In this document: in pieces, positions 12,901-24,900 of the stretch | Layout: every line of letters begins with the position of its first letter | Numbering within the stretch: position 1 is the stretch's first letter | Source of the DNA: Phytoseiulus persimilis | Lineage: Eukaryota; Arthropoda; Arachnida; Mesostigmata; Phytoseiidae | Reading direction: 5' to 3' | DNA: 64,000 nucleotides | NCBI GenBank assembly: GCA_037576195.1 | Contig: CM075102.1 | Coordinates: 34,592,745-34,656,744 of the forward strand | Program-made: the position numbers and the translations under genes | The notes under the pieces: model-generated | The model's database searches: none | The model's input: the letters and a program-made list of their open reading frames with translations, nothing else | Told to the model about the DNA's origin: nothing

Positions 12901-15900
12901 TCCGTTGTACGTCGATGGATTCGGTCGGAGAGAAGTATGACAAGAAAAGGCCCCGTGCCGAAGACGACGCAAAGGAGAGCATGGGATCAACCTCGGAAGA
13001 CACAGGCCAATATAGAAGCCCCAAAATAGATCACGGTACATCAAACTGGTGGCACGTGCCGGAATCTTTCGAGTAGAGCTTCAGGACGGCGCATGCAGTC
13101 CCATCTGCGGGACTTTTCAGAGAGAGCTCAATAGAGAAGGGTCTAGAATTAACTTATCTACCTCTATTTTCGTATGTCCTACAAACCTACACAACCAAGT
13201 GATGAATAAATTTAGAATAAAATTAACCCCGACTTCAGAAAGATGGAATCCCTAGACTAATCGACGGAAAAGCGGATGATCAGACACTCGTTTGAATGTT
13301 GCTAGAAAGGCGCCTCACTGATAGAGGGTCAACAAAAGCCCGGAGAACGAAACCGAAACTTACTCGGAGCCCTGTAGGTATGGTCTTGAAGGTTGGCTGG
13401 TCTTGAAACTGACGAAGCAAGCCTCCAAGTTAGTGAGGCTCTTGGGGATATTCCTCCGCGACCGATAAGGTTCAAAGGTCTGATCTGAACGATTTGTTTC
13501 GAAAGCTGTAGAGCCTGCGCAGCCTGCTGCTCTTTGCTCAGGATACCGGTAGCGTTGGTCCACCCGCACATATCCCTCTCGAAGGAGCATTCTCCGGGCA
13601 CAGCAGCCGCTTTCTCCGGGAACGCTGCAACAGATGAAACGAGGTTACGATTCCACTCGGAGATGTGAGTCGTTATTGCATGGACCCGTTTGATAGGACC
13701 TCTATCACGGTCTGAAACGTTCCCCGAGCAATGACGGTCATTTGGTGCAACAATTCTTCCGCCACCAGGCCGCATCAGTTGGAAGTACGTTAGGCTGCTT
13801 ACTCGTGCAATCTCCGTCGAAAAAGCTGATATCGTCCACGGCAACATAACCCACACGTCCGTGGCCCCAGATGCCCTCGATGATAATCTGATAGGGATCC
13901 GAGATTGGCATACCATCCGGCATCCTGATCGGTGACCTGCAATGCAAATGAGAACACTCATCAAACAGCCGTCGCATAATTCATCACCATCCGGTAGCAT
14001 CATCCTCCCTGTGAGATGCTCCGCTCGGATGTCGAACTCGATGTGGCCTGTCGGTTTGCGCAGGACCCTATCCGAATCGTCCCGGCCGGCGACGGAGCTA
14101 CCGGCTCCTTGACTTTCCGGGGCGGCTCCGGTTTTCGCTCTGGGAGGCTTGAGGAGGAGTTACAAAGTGACGTCACCGTGACATCATCCGGTTTTACGAG
14201 CAGCTACGCATATTATACAATGCTCCAGGTACGAGGCTGATCCCTGATAAGAGGAGCTCCGATAAAAGTGCAACGACAACGCCGGCAGGCGGGGAAAGAC
14301 TAGATAACTGTGATTCGATAAGAGGCCAGGCGATAGCTTAGAGTTCGAGGAGATTACGTCACTGGTTCGCAGTACCTGGCCATCAGCCAACGGTGACCTT
14401 GATGATTGTTGAGTCTCCAGATGGTAGTCAGAGGTTTCTTCGGCCCGTCGAGCGGATGGTGGAGAACGTGGACCCGCAGGGAGCCGAGAGCCGGGCCCGA
14501 AGGGTCGATGGTCCTCTCGTACATGTAGTAATAGAATGCCATGCAGCGAGGAGCGGCGTCGGTCGAGAATTTGGGCGATATGAGCCATGCCTTGGAGCCA
14601 CCTCGAGCCGGTAGAGCCGTATTGCTCATGAGGTTCATGAAATATCCTGCGAAGACGATGAGATCGTTTAAGGCGACGCTACTGCCTCAGGTGATTTTCT
14701 CCACGTCCGGGTGATTTCTCCACGTTGCTGAATTCGGTTCGAGAAATATCGTTCCGTCTGGATTGGGAAACGTTGCCGAATCGCTCAGATTCAACTCGGC
14801 GAGAAATCTGGACACGTTCCTCTGAGTCTGGGCTCTCAGAGCTCTGGGGGAACTTTTGGAATCGCCGGTTGAGCAACCAATCGAGTTATTTCGGACGCGA
14901 CTTTACCGTCTGCTCGTTTCCGAGTGTGGTCTATGGGAGGTCCGTTGAGGCCGTAGCTGTATTGGCGAGCCCAATCGAAATCGTCGTAGCCGTCAGCTGG
15001 ATGCGGATTGACCCAGCCGCAGGTGTCCTCTTCGAAATTGCAGTCGCCCGAATTACGGGCCGCCGTTTGTGGGGAGACTGAAAATGAAAACGATACATAT
15101 CAGAGCTGCCGCTCGTTTCCTCCCTCTCAACAAGAGCTGTGATCGGAATCCGGCGGGTGGCGATATTCAAACGAATAGATGGCTGACAAGTGTTGTGTTT
15201 TGCATTCGCACATACGGCGGATACAATGCAAACGAATGAAAAGTCGGAGTCTTAACGCCGCATCGGGCCCTCGATACTGCTGCCTAGCCGCCGACTGGGT
15301 CGTAAATATTTACAGTCCTCTTCTGTAGCGTATAAGGAGCTGTCTGCCTCGAAGCAGATCATTAGGCCCTGAAACAAGCTCGATCCTCGATACCCACCAA
15401 AATGAACAAGGCTCTTTCGATTTTCGTTTGCTGTTTGTTCCTCGCTGGCAGTCTGAGCGGTGAGTCTCTCGCTCGTGGACCTCACGATGCCTCTCCGTTG
15501 ACGACCCTGGCATCGGAGCCCGTTTTCAACGCCGTCCATTCTCGCTTTTCAAACTTCAATGCTCTTTCCGACTTGGAGGCTTTTAGATTTTTGATAGAAG
15601 TCAGCTATTGCCAAGCTAAAAGAGCGCCTCTCCTATGAACAGGTGCCAAGTTGGAAATTCCGAATCCGATGGGACTGGAGACGAACACCCTCAAATCGTT
15701 CAGCGCACCTTCTGAAGTGCCATTCATCGGCGCGATTCCCAAGCACCCCTCACCGAAACGTCCCGAGCTCCCCGCGATTCCTGGCCTGCCCGCGAAACCA
15801 ACAGTTGCCTGATCTCTCGAGCCAATAAAAAAGACTCGTTGTTGTCTTGCTCCGTTTCCCGTGCTGCATTCATTCATTCATTCAAAGCCTGTGTGTGCCA

Positions 15901-18900
15901 CTCGGAGCAATACCGCGCTCCTGCTTGGTTATCTGTCTGACTGAGTGACCGAGCCAAGTGCTTCTGACAGCGGCTCCATTTCCACACGAAGCCCAATGAT
16001 CCAACTGTAGACCTTGTGTATGGATTTCGAAAATCACTGCTCCGGGGAGAACTGGGACAGCAGCTTGGGCACATCCTGCGGTTCGAACTCCAGAAACTCA
16101 ACGGCTCGCTGATTCCCGAACCTCTCCCATTCCTTGTTCCCTCGCTGCTGGGGGACATGGCCCCTGGCACATCGTTCGTGGCACGAACGATACGCGCTCC
16201 GACAGGCGGTCAATGTCCTTTTTGTTTCCGGGAGCGTTCCTCGAATTTTCCCTCGTCTCATTTTATTGGTTTCCAGCTGAGCGCTCAGCAGAAGGCAAGA
16301 GAAGGAAGCCGAACGGAGAAGCCGCGGGGGAGGAAGAGACGAAATATGGAACGCCAAAACGGTACCGCAAATATCTCTCGGCGCACATCGGAAGGAGAGA
16401 AAACAACTGCGGAGTAGGTTGGTTCGTGCCAGCTCCGCAGTGCTGTTCAGCGTCTCGCAAAATCTCCCGCTTCTCTGAACTCCTCCCAACGTTTTGACAA
16501 CAGACCAAATTCCAGATCCAATCTTATCGGCTTGACGTTCTTGCGAGAGAGTCTGTGGTCTGTCTCGAGCAACGAGAACGCTCGGTGGTTCCGGAAGCTG
16601 GACTCCGACGCTGTCCATTGTTCAGAGGCCGATACAATCTTCGGTCATCTTCACGTTAATTCAACCCGTGCTCTTCCCAGTTCGTTATCGTTCCCGCTGC
16701 CCCGGTCGAACGCGTTGAGCTCTGTCCCGCCCGATCAGGACGAGCCCATGTTCTCTGATATCGATCCGACAGACGCCGTGCTATCGCCCCGCGCGCGGGC
16801 CGGCTGTGGGCGCCAACCTATGAAGATTAACCCGTTTCCGGGCTTCGTGGAGCTTTATGGACCCTCGCTACACAAGTGAAGCAAACCGTTGAGAGAGAGA
16901 GAGAGGGCCGGTGATCTTTCTTCAGGAGAGGCCGGCAGCGAATTGATAAGACGACCCCCTCAGGAGTACTTGGTCACTGTGACTGTGAAAGTGAGCAGGC
17001 GGGGATGGATCCGGTACAGTGACCACAATATAGAGATACAGTTCCGCGGAGCGTTGATGCAGCTCCTCCTCTCCCGCCGGTCCCGAACCCATTCAAACAC
17101 AGCCACTTTGACTTCCGCGTTCTTGCTGAACATCCGAGACTTGAAAAGGGACAGAAAACGGAGAGTCAAAAGTATCCAGGTGACTGCCGCCGTGCTTTCT
17201 CAGCAAAAAAGTCTGCACAGAAGAAATTCCGTCTGGAAGAAGAAAAAAAAACAGCTCGCTGCTCCATTCAGTTCAGCTGCGGAAATTCTGCAATGAATTC
17301 GCGCTCCGCCGCTCCTATTTGCCTCGGAAAGTTTGCTTAGCTGCTTCGGAATTCAATTTTGATTTCTGATTCGTTTCGTTTACGCTCCTACGACGGAGCA
17401 AGCAGGCTCCCGACAACTGCGCGTACCATCGCTGGTCGACTCGTGGAACTAACGTATCCAGCAGAGTTGAGAGGAGAACTCGGTCGTGTCGTAGACGCAA
17501 TCGCACAATCATGACTATGGCCGGTGATCGATCGGGGTTCTCACTCTTCTCGGTGTGATTATTTCCGAACGAATTCCCTTTTTGTGCCGACATTTCGAGC
17601 TCGCTCTGCGCTTCGCTCCGAATTTGTTTTCGCGCTCTCTAGGAACCGCTCCAGGAGCTGCGTAATGGAAGCGGTTCTCGGAGGACGAGATTCAAATTCT
17701 CCAAAGGCTTGGATTTACGATCGGGTAAGCCTGTTCGGAGCTGTTGAAGATGTGGGAATTGCTTTACATGAGCTATGCCGCCACGCGACCTCAGCCGCGA
17801 GATGTTCTGATCGGGCCTGCCACTCGGGCGCCCCGACGAGACCTGCGTCGATTCGAGTCTAACGTCGGTAACAATTCTTCGAGCGGAACTGCCAAATGTT
17901 CTGAGAACACGCATAGTGTATCACGTGCGAACCCATGACATCGACTTCAGCCGGAAGTTATTGCCTCAGGAAATGTTCTGGGAGCTGCTTACTTGGACAT
18001 GTTCCCGGCCGGAACGAAATATTGTCGATCGCCACATTCCCAAGCGAGTTTGCTCCGACCGTGGCTTCAAGGACGAGTTGGATGGGTTCTATAGAGGCCA
18101 CTTGCAGTTGAGCCAGGTACCTGGAAGTTGAATTGAGCTAAGACTCGGGATCCGCGATGAACGGACGAGGCCCTCAAGTCTGGTCAGGTCTGCAGGGAGG
18201 ACAATTTCCCCCAACATGAAAATCCGGCTATGGTCCCAGAATAGCTTAGATTCTCGCTTTTAGGTTCTGTGGATTGGCATGGGTGCAAGCTGTCTGGAAC
18301 CCAGTTTCACCCTCGACAACAAGAGACTCCCTCAACCGCGCCCCGATAACGGACACGCTCCTGAAAAATACTAGAGAGCACCCTGTATCCGCTGATAAGT
18401 TGGGCATAAGCCAAACCTGACGCCACCGGATCGACGGGACTGCGTTAACGTCATTTTGAGACGCGTTGGATGAACAGTCCACGGAAACGTTTTTCGTACA
18501 TCGGAGGCATCTCGACCGCTCAGCCCGCGTTCGCTGGGTTGTCCTCAATTCGTTCAAGGGAATGAGGATGGCAGGGGGAATGATAGCAATGGCTACTTAC
18601 CACTGATTGGTGGCTTCCCCAGACATCTCCCAAAGCGTTTTCGGTGGTTCCTCGGTGCCTTCTTTGCGCGAAAGCACTCTGAGCGTCCCGATTCCGTTCC
18701 CAAACATGTGGGTGGCGAACTTCATGCAAATCGGATTGTTCGCTCCTGAAATTCGGAAGTTTCGAATAAACACAATGGAGGACCTGAAACTCACGGAGTT
18801 CCGTCCGGAGGAGAACACCGTTTGTGTATAATTCACCTGAGTAATGCACCACCGACACATCTTTCTCGCTCACAGAGTCGGATGGCCGAGCTCGCAAGCA

Positions 18901-21900
18901 TGGGAAAAGTGAGAGACTGCAGGGTATTCGAATACAGATTCACGGAGAAATGCTCACACGGAATCAATATTTTCGCGTCAGGCTCGGCCCATCACAAACT
19001 TGGAACGATGACGGAGGTATAGATTCCCTTCGCCCCTTCCTCATTTCTACGGAACCTTTCCGTTTTTTTGCGGAAGTTACTCTGCAAACGACGATCTGTC
19101 GATCGCGTCTCGCTGTTTTATTTTGTTCTGAGACTGCTGCTGCTGCAAAATCTCCAGGGAGACTCGCTTGTTTCCAAGTTCTAGATTGCGTTCCCGCTTG
19201 GGAGAGCTAGTTCCTTCCCCCAACCCTCAATGTGTCAGGCGATTTGTTTCCCTCTTTGAGGATGTCTCTAATAATTGGGGAAGAGCGCCTACAATCGTTT
19301 CCTCTTTCCAGCAGGTTACAATGCGAGCCTCGGTGTAATCACGCAAGTCAAAGAGCCCGGAGACAACGCCCGTAGGCATCTCGCAGAGAATCGGGAGCCC
19401 TCAACAAACACCCGGAGAGCTCCCGTCCAACACGGGACCGATCAGAGTCCTGTTCAGCAGCAGAGTTTTTGTGAAGAGGACAAAGATTGTGAGCGGCGCT
19501 CGAGTGATGTGACCAAGGAATGTTCTCTAGGAATTCGACGGTGGCTCGCGCTCACACAGAGATTCAACTGAGGACGAGCTCCAAGTGAATACGGAGCATT
19601 CTAGTGAGCGCCCGCACTTCCATCATCAGGTTACGCATTCCTGCGCGTGACATCTGCATCGGACGCAGGACCGAAGTTGGACCGAATGCTCGCAAGGCGA
19701 GTGTGGCCTGATGCAGCAACCTTTGCAGCAAGACTGGCGTTGGATGCCCCGAACGTTCTTCTTCGTGAGCTGCGCACTATAAGTACGGAAAATATACAGC
19801 ACATTCCAGGACCCTTGAATACGAGGAATGGATCGACAGAGCAATGAGTCCAAGCAAATCACTGCCGATTCGTCAGATAGCGATCTCGGAGAGGCATTTA
19901 CCTGTTGCTTTGAGCGTCGGACTTATGAGTTGGGCCTTGTCTTGAGGCCGTCTTGGATACGCAGAATCGATGTAGATGTAGCCGCCGGTTTTCTCGTCTT
20001 TACCAAACGAAGAGTAATCCCTCTGTGGGCCGGTGAGGAAGCTCTGCGAACCACGTCCTTGATCCCAGTTGAAGTCGTCTCCTACGGTGACAACGTCATT
20101 TCAAAGTCTCGGTGGGAAGCGTCGGAAAAATCGCGGCTCAGTGTTCCATCAAAGTAGGCGATATTGGAGGAAAGAATGGATTCGTACCCGTGTCTGCATT
20201 GGTCCAGCCACAAAAACCTCCTTCAAACGTACAATGACCGAGACAATTGTCTCCGGCTTCACCCATCCTGTCGAATACTATATCGTCGAGCGCGATGAAG
20301 CCTCGGAAGCGCCTTGTTGGGTCCCCGGGTCTTTTGGGAATTCCTTCGAACCACACCTTGACGGACATAGGAGCAAACCGGCATTATTGAGATTTCGACG
20401 TTTCTCGGGTTCCCCTGCGTTCGAAAATAGACGCTTCTGTTCGATGCTTCCCACTCTAATTCTGAAAGACTTCGTTGTGATTGTTCGTCAGCGTCTGTGT
20501 AGTTGTTTGTTCGTTCGTTCGCTGAACTCCCGGCTTGGAGCCCCTGTCAAGTCGAGATCCATTCGGCTCGGGAGGTTGGTAAATAATGAGATGATTTATT
20601 CGACTCGAGCGCGGCAGTCCGTCTCGCTGTGGTCCGCGACTGCCCTGCGCTGCGAGAAAGGAATCGGAATGAGGAAGTGCAGGAATCCCAGATTAACATT
20701 GCCTCATGAATGTCCGACCTTATTAAGGCGACAACTGACCCTGGAAAGGGCACGACTGGTGCCACCATCACCACCAACGTATTCAATGAGTACGGGCCGC
20801 ACAGAAGCCTCGGCAGGATAAGGATCTACAGTGAGGATGCCAAGATTGGTCAAGGCCTACACTTGAGCAGATGAGTTGCCGGGAGGCTCAGCGAGAATAT
20901 TCGCCACGTTACGACGCCGAGCTCCCAGCTAATATTTATCGGTGCCCTGATCGGGAATTAATACCTAATCATCATCTGGAATGAACCTTCAATCTCCTCC
21001 CCTAAATATGGGAAATGTGTTTCTCGATGGCGTGAGAGGAACGACGCCTCAGCCCCACCACCGATTGCATCCCTGTGAAGAGGGAGTCTCGCGAAAATCA
21101 TCGCAATCGATCCATGTTCGGAAACGTGCGAGCTTGTGCAGAGCTAGCGTCCGGAATGACGCCTCGTTCGGTGCTCGATCGAGCAAACTCCTCGAAGCCT
21201 GTTCCATTGATGCTCTCAACTCAGCTCATCATCTGAGAGTTCATGCGGGCCTTGCAGAATCAGCCAAGGAGGAATCTTGCAAAACTCTGCCACAGCGCGT
21301 TCGAGGAGAACACCACACTGCGTGCTTGAAGAAGAACTTCCGAAAGTTCGAATCCGGCTAACGAGAACTTCGGTGTTCTTGATTGCGGAGTCTTGATGCA
21401 AAGTTGGACAAACTCGAACAATGAATCATTGGAGCGGCCGTGCAGTCACTGGAGCAGGTCACACTTATTTGTTGATACTGCGCATCAGGTTCTCAGGAGC
21501 GAACGCGAAAGGAACAACTTTCCGAACTCGAGCACTTCCGGAATCCGACGTTGCCCACCGTAGATACCACCCGACCTTAAAGTCATATTTGGCCCCCTCC
21601 AGTGTTGTTCTCTCGCCTCCTCAGAACGGCGCCCTGCTCTGAGATGCAGTGCGAAATCGTTCGGTCGCGCTTATGTCCTCGCACTCGATCAGAGCGAGAA
21701 CCGCAGTGAGTAGGACCGAAATGATGGGAATCGATTTCCAGGAAATGTCGGCAGCAGTACACGCGGGGAATTTTCACGCGGAGCAGCCCAGTTCATTGCC
21801 ACCTACGGATAACGAAAGGCTCGCATTCAACACATGCATAACTAGCGACAGCTAGCGCTTCCTCTTCAGCAGTGAGACTTCGGGAGAACGTCCACTGAGG

Positions 21901-24900
21901 GAAGAGGAGCGTCCTGCTCGAGAATTCAGAACTCATAGATGAGCCTGCCTCCTCATTAGTCTGAAAGACACGTCCGATAATCATGGAGATTGTGGCAGAG
22001 AAAAGCAACTCAATGCCGAGGTCGAGAGTCGAAGATGAGCGAGCCGTCTGACCGACGGTCAGACGAGCGGGCTGGTGGTAGCGCCGGCTCTCATTACGCG
22101 CGCTCGCGGGTTTCGCTTGTGGCCCTAGTGTGGCTCACGGGACCCGTTGGACGAGTTTACAACGGCTATAAAATTTCAAATTATCCTCTGGGACCATGGA
22201 TGTTGGGATTTTGTGGCTGCTCTGTGTTCGCGCCGCAGATTATCGCCGTTAGGTGTCAAAATTCACATTTGAATAAATTATACTTCGAAAACGAACTCTC
22301 AGCGCAGGCTCGCTGGCTTTTCGGTGAGAGTCAGGAAGCGACCGGAGCAGCACCGGCAGCAGCAGCCGCCGCCCCTCACAAAACCGACCGCGGCTGAGTC
22401 AGTTTTATTTTGAAGCCGCTATTGAGCCATTCTCTCCGATCTCTACGTTCTTACAAAACGAATCTCACAAGACCACTGAAGGAGCCATTGGAGAGTTCCC
22501 CGAGCGATTGAGCTCCGGGACCGAAAGGCGCAGGGCCTGGCGAACAACTTGGCTCGCAGGTCGGCTGAGAGACGCGACAAATCGTATGCCGGTGCTCGAA
22601 AGACAATATTCAGCCGCTGCGGCACAGAATAGAACCAAAACAGAGTCGATCACTGGGTCCTCGTGTTTGGCGAACTTTAGTTACAAACAGCTTTGAGATG
22701 GGCCAAGGACTCGTCAGTGCGAACGGATGGGATTGCGCCAACATTTGATCAACTGATGCACGCATAACATGCACGCAAATAATTGAGCAATACGGTACGG
22801 GTACAGGCTCCTCTGGAGCGAGGCTTCTGTTCGGGAAGCATGGCGGTGCCGGGGCGATGCGCTCTAATGGACCAGCTCTACTCGATGATGAAAGGAAAAG
22901 TTCATGCTTTGAGCTAGTGTCCCTGAGGCAACGAGACAACTACGAAAAACATGTTGCAAACACGCCTCTCCTGAAATAACCGCGAATTACCGAGAGGAGG
23001 GGGGAGCTCCCGAGTATATTTTCTGTCTGGCTAGAGGAAGCAGTCGTCACAGAGAGTTTGCAGCGAGGCTACCGGTGAAACTCTCAGACAAGTTGCGACT
23101 CAGGATCTCTTACTTGGTGCGGCCAGCCGTACGTGTATGCAACTTCTCCTTTCTGCCATTTGCCGTCGAAATTGTCATCACTTTCCCAAACGGTTATGTT
23201 CTCGAACGTATTGACGTCCATCACAACCACCCGGAGCCGATCGACACTTAAGCCTTCGATGGCGTAGAAGAATGAGACACAGAAACCCTGGAAAAAGAGT
23301 AGTTTAGTGAGAGATCAGAATCGTTCCATCGTCTCGCGTTCCGTGTCACACGATTTCGTTTCGAGCTCCCCCGCCTCTGAAAACGGCGGCGCAGCGTTGC
23401 TTCGATTCTTTGCCCCCCTTGATTTCCGACGAACGTTTCTTTTATTTGTGTAACGATCGTTCCCCAAACCTATAATTTACCGCTTCCCGTGCACACTTTC
23501 CTGGGAACGTTCCGGAGGGTTTTATGACGGCAGTGTGCCTTTCGCGCCCCGCGGACAGCATGTTTTGCAATCAGGACTTCGCCCAGGACGCCGATGTCCT
23601 GATGCGCATCCGAATAGCCTCCATTGCGAAACTATTTTCGGAACAAAGCGTACCTGCGGGCCGGTTGCAGAAATGTTCCTTGTCGCAAGAACAGCTGACT
23701 CAAAGTCGTTCACTGTTTCGGGATATGTGATAACGTTATGTTGATTCCCAGCGCCTCCGACATCGATGTTGTTCGATTCGGTGGACGTGGATCCGCCGAG
23801 GAGGATTGGTGGTTGTCTCGGAGGCTCCCTTGAGGTCTCGAAGTAGATGTAGCCACCTGTAACGAAACCACATGAGAGACTGGCTCTTTATTTACTGATT
23901 GTCCACGAAAGCACTGTGTGTTGACGCTACAAACATCGACTGGGCACACACTTCGACAAAGTTTCGAACTGTTCGTGTCCGGTCGTTTTCACGGGAGTGG
24001 GGTAATGATGACAGCTCAGTTAGCCAAGTTGCGTGTTCTTTTTTGAGAAATCGCATGGCCTTGGATACGACGGAATGGTCAAGCAGCAGATGCGGTACGA
24101 CTTTTCTAACCAAGAATGAGGAACGCTCATCTGGGTGCCGTACGTTATTATTGTTATTATTATACTATCTATAAAGCAGTTCTCTAAGGCTTGCCGTACT
24201 TCAATCTCGCATATAAAAACTCCGTCCTACAACGAGAGAGGGAGAGAAAGGCCAAGTCATAAAATAAAAACACAAAAAATCTATAACTCTAGCAGGGAAA
24301 GCCGCTTATAAAAACCGAAATTACATCCGGGCAACAAAGCTCTCTCGCGTGCTCACGCCTCGAAGTGGCTCGAGTATCCGTCATTTAGGAGCTCTAACCG
24401 ATTGCCCGTGAGATTTGAAGTCTGAATCTCTGGCGAAAATTTTCTGTCTCCAAGGAAAAAGAGAAGACGTATGCGGTCGGGCGGGCTGGTCCGTTAAGTA
24501 TCGAGGCCGAGCTTGGACGCACCAAGTTGCTTGTTTTCAGACTTGGGATCCGAGGAACTCCCTCAGACACCACCGATGCTCTCCCGTTCGACCCGGGAGT
24601 TTGCGGCTGCAACTCCTCGTTATTTTGGATGCGAAAACGGAGCGACTCAGCAGAAACCATGAAAGTTTCACTCGAGAAACGACAGCGAGACGAACTTGCC
24701 GCTCTTGTGCTGCGTTCACAGATCATGAAAAACAAGTCGCGTTTCCCCCAATTAAACTCCCCAGTCAACCGTTGGGCCGCTTCCGGCGGAAATACTTTGT
24801 GATGGACCGAAACTTGTGCCGTAACAGTTTTGTGGTCCGAAACACGGCGAGAAAGTTCAGACGAACACGAAAGCACGGCCCTCAACTCAATGGCGTCGGA

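Noticed and set aside
20069-20821. Plus-strand open frame of 250 codons
   Set aside because: It lies opposite the MAM1/MAM2 exons at 20356-19902, has no domain and is the antisense shadow of a real coding exon.
22045-22065. Inverted repeat CGTCTGACC/GGTCAGACG
   Set aside because: Nine base pairs with a 3-nt loop, isolated in an intron, with no tRNA or terminator context.
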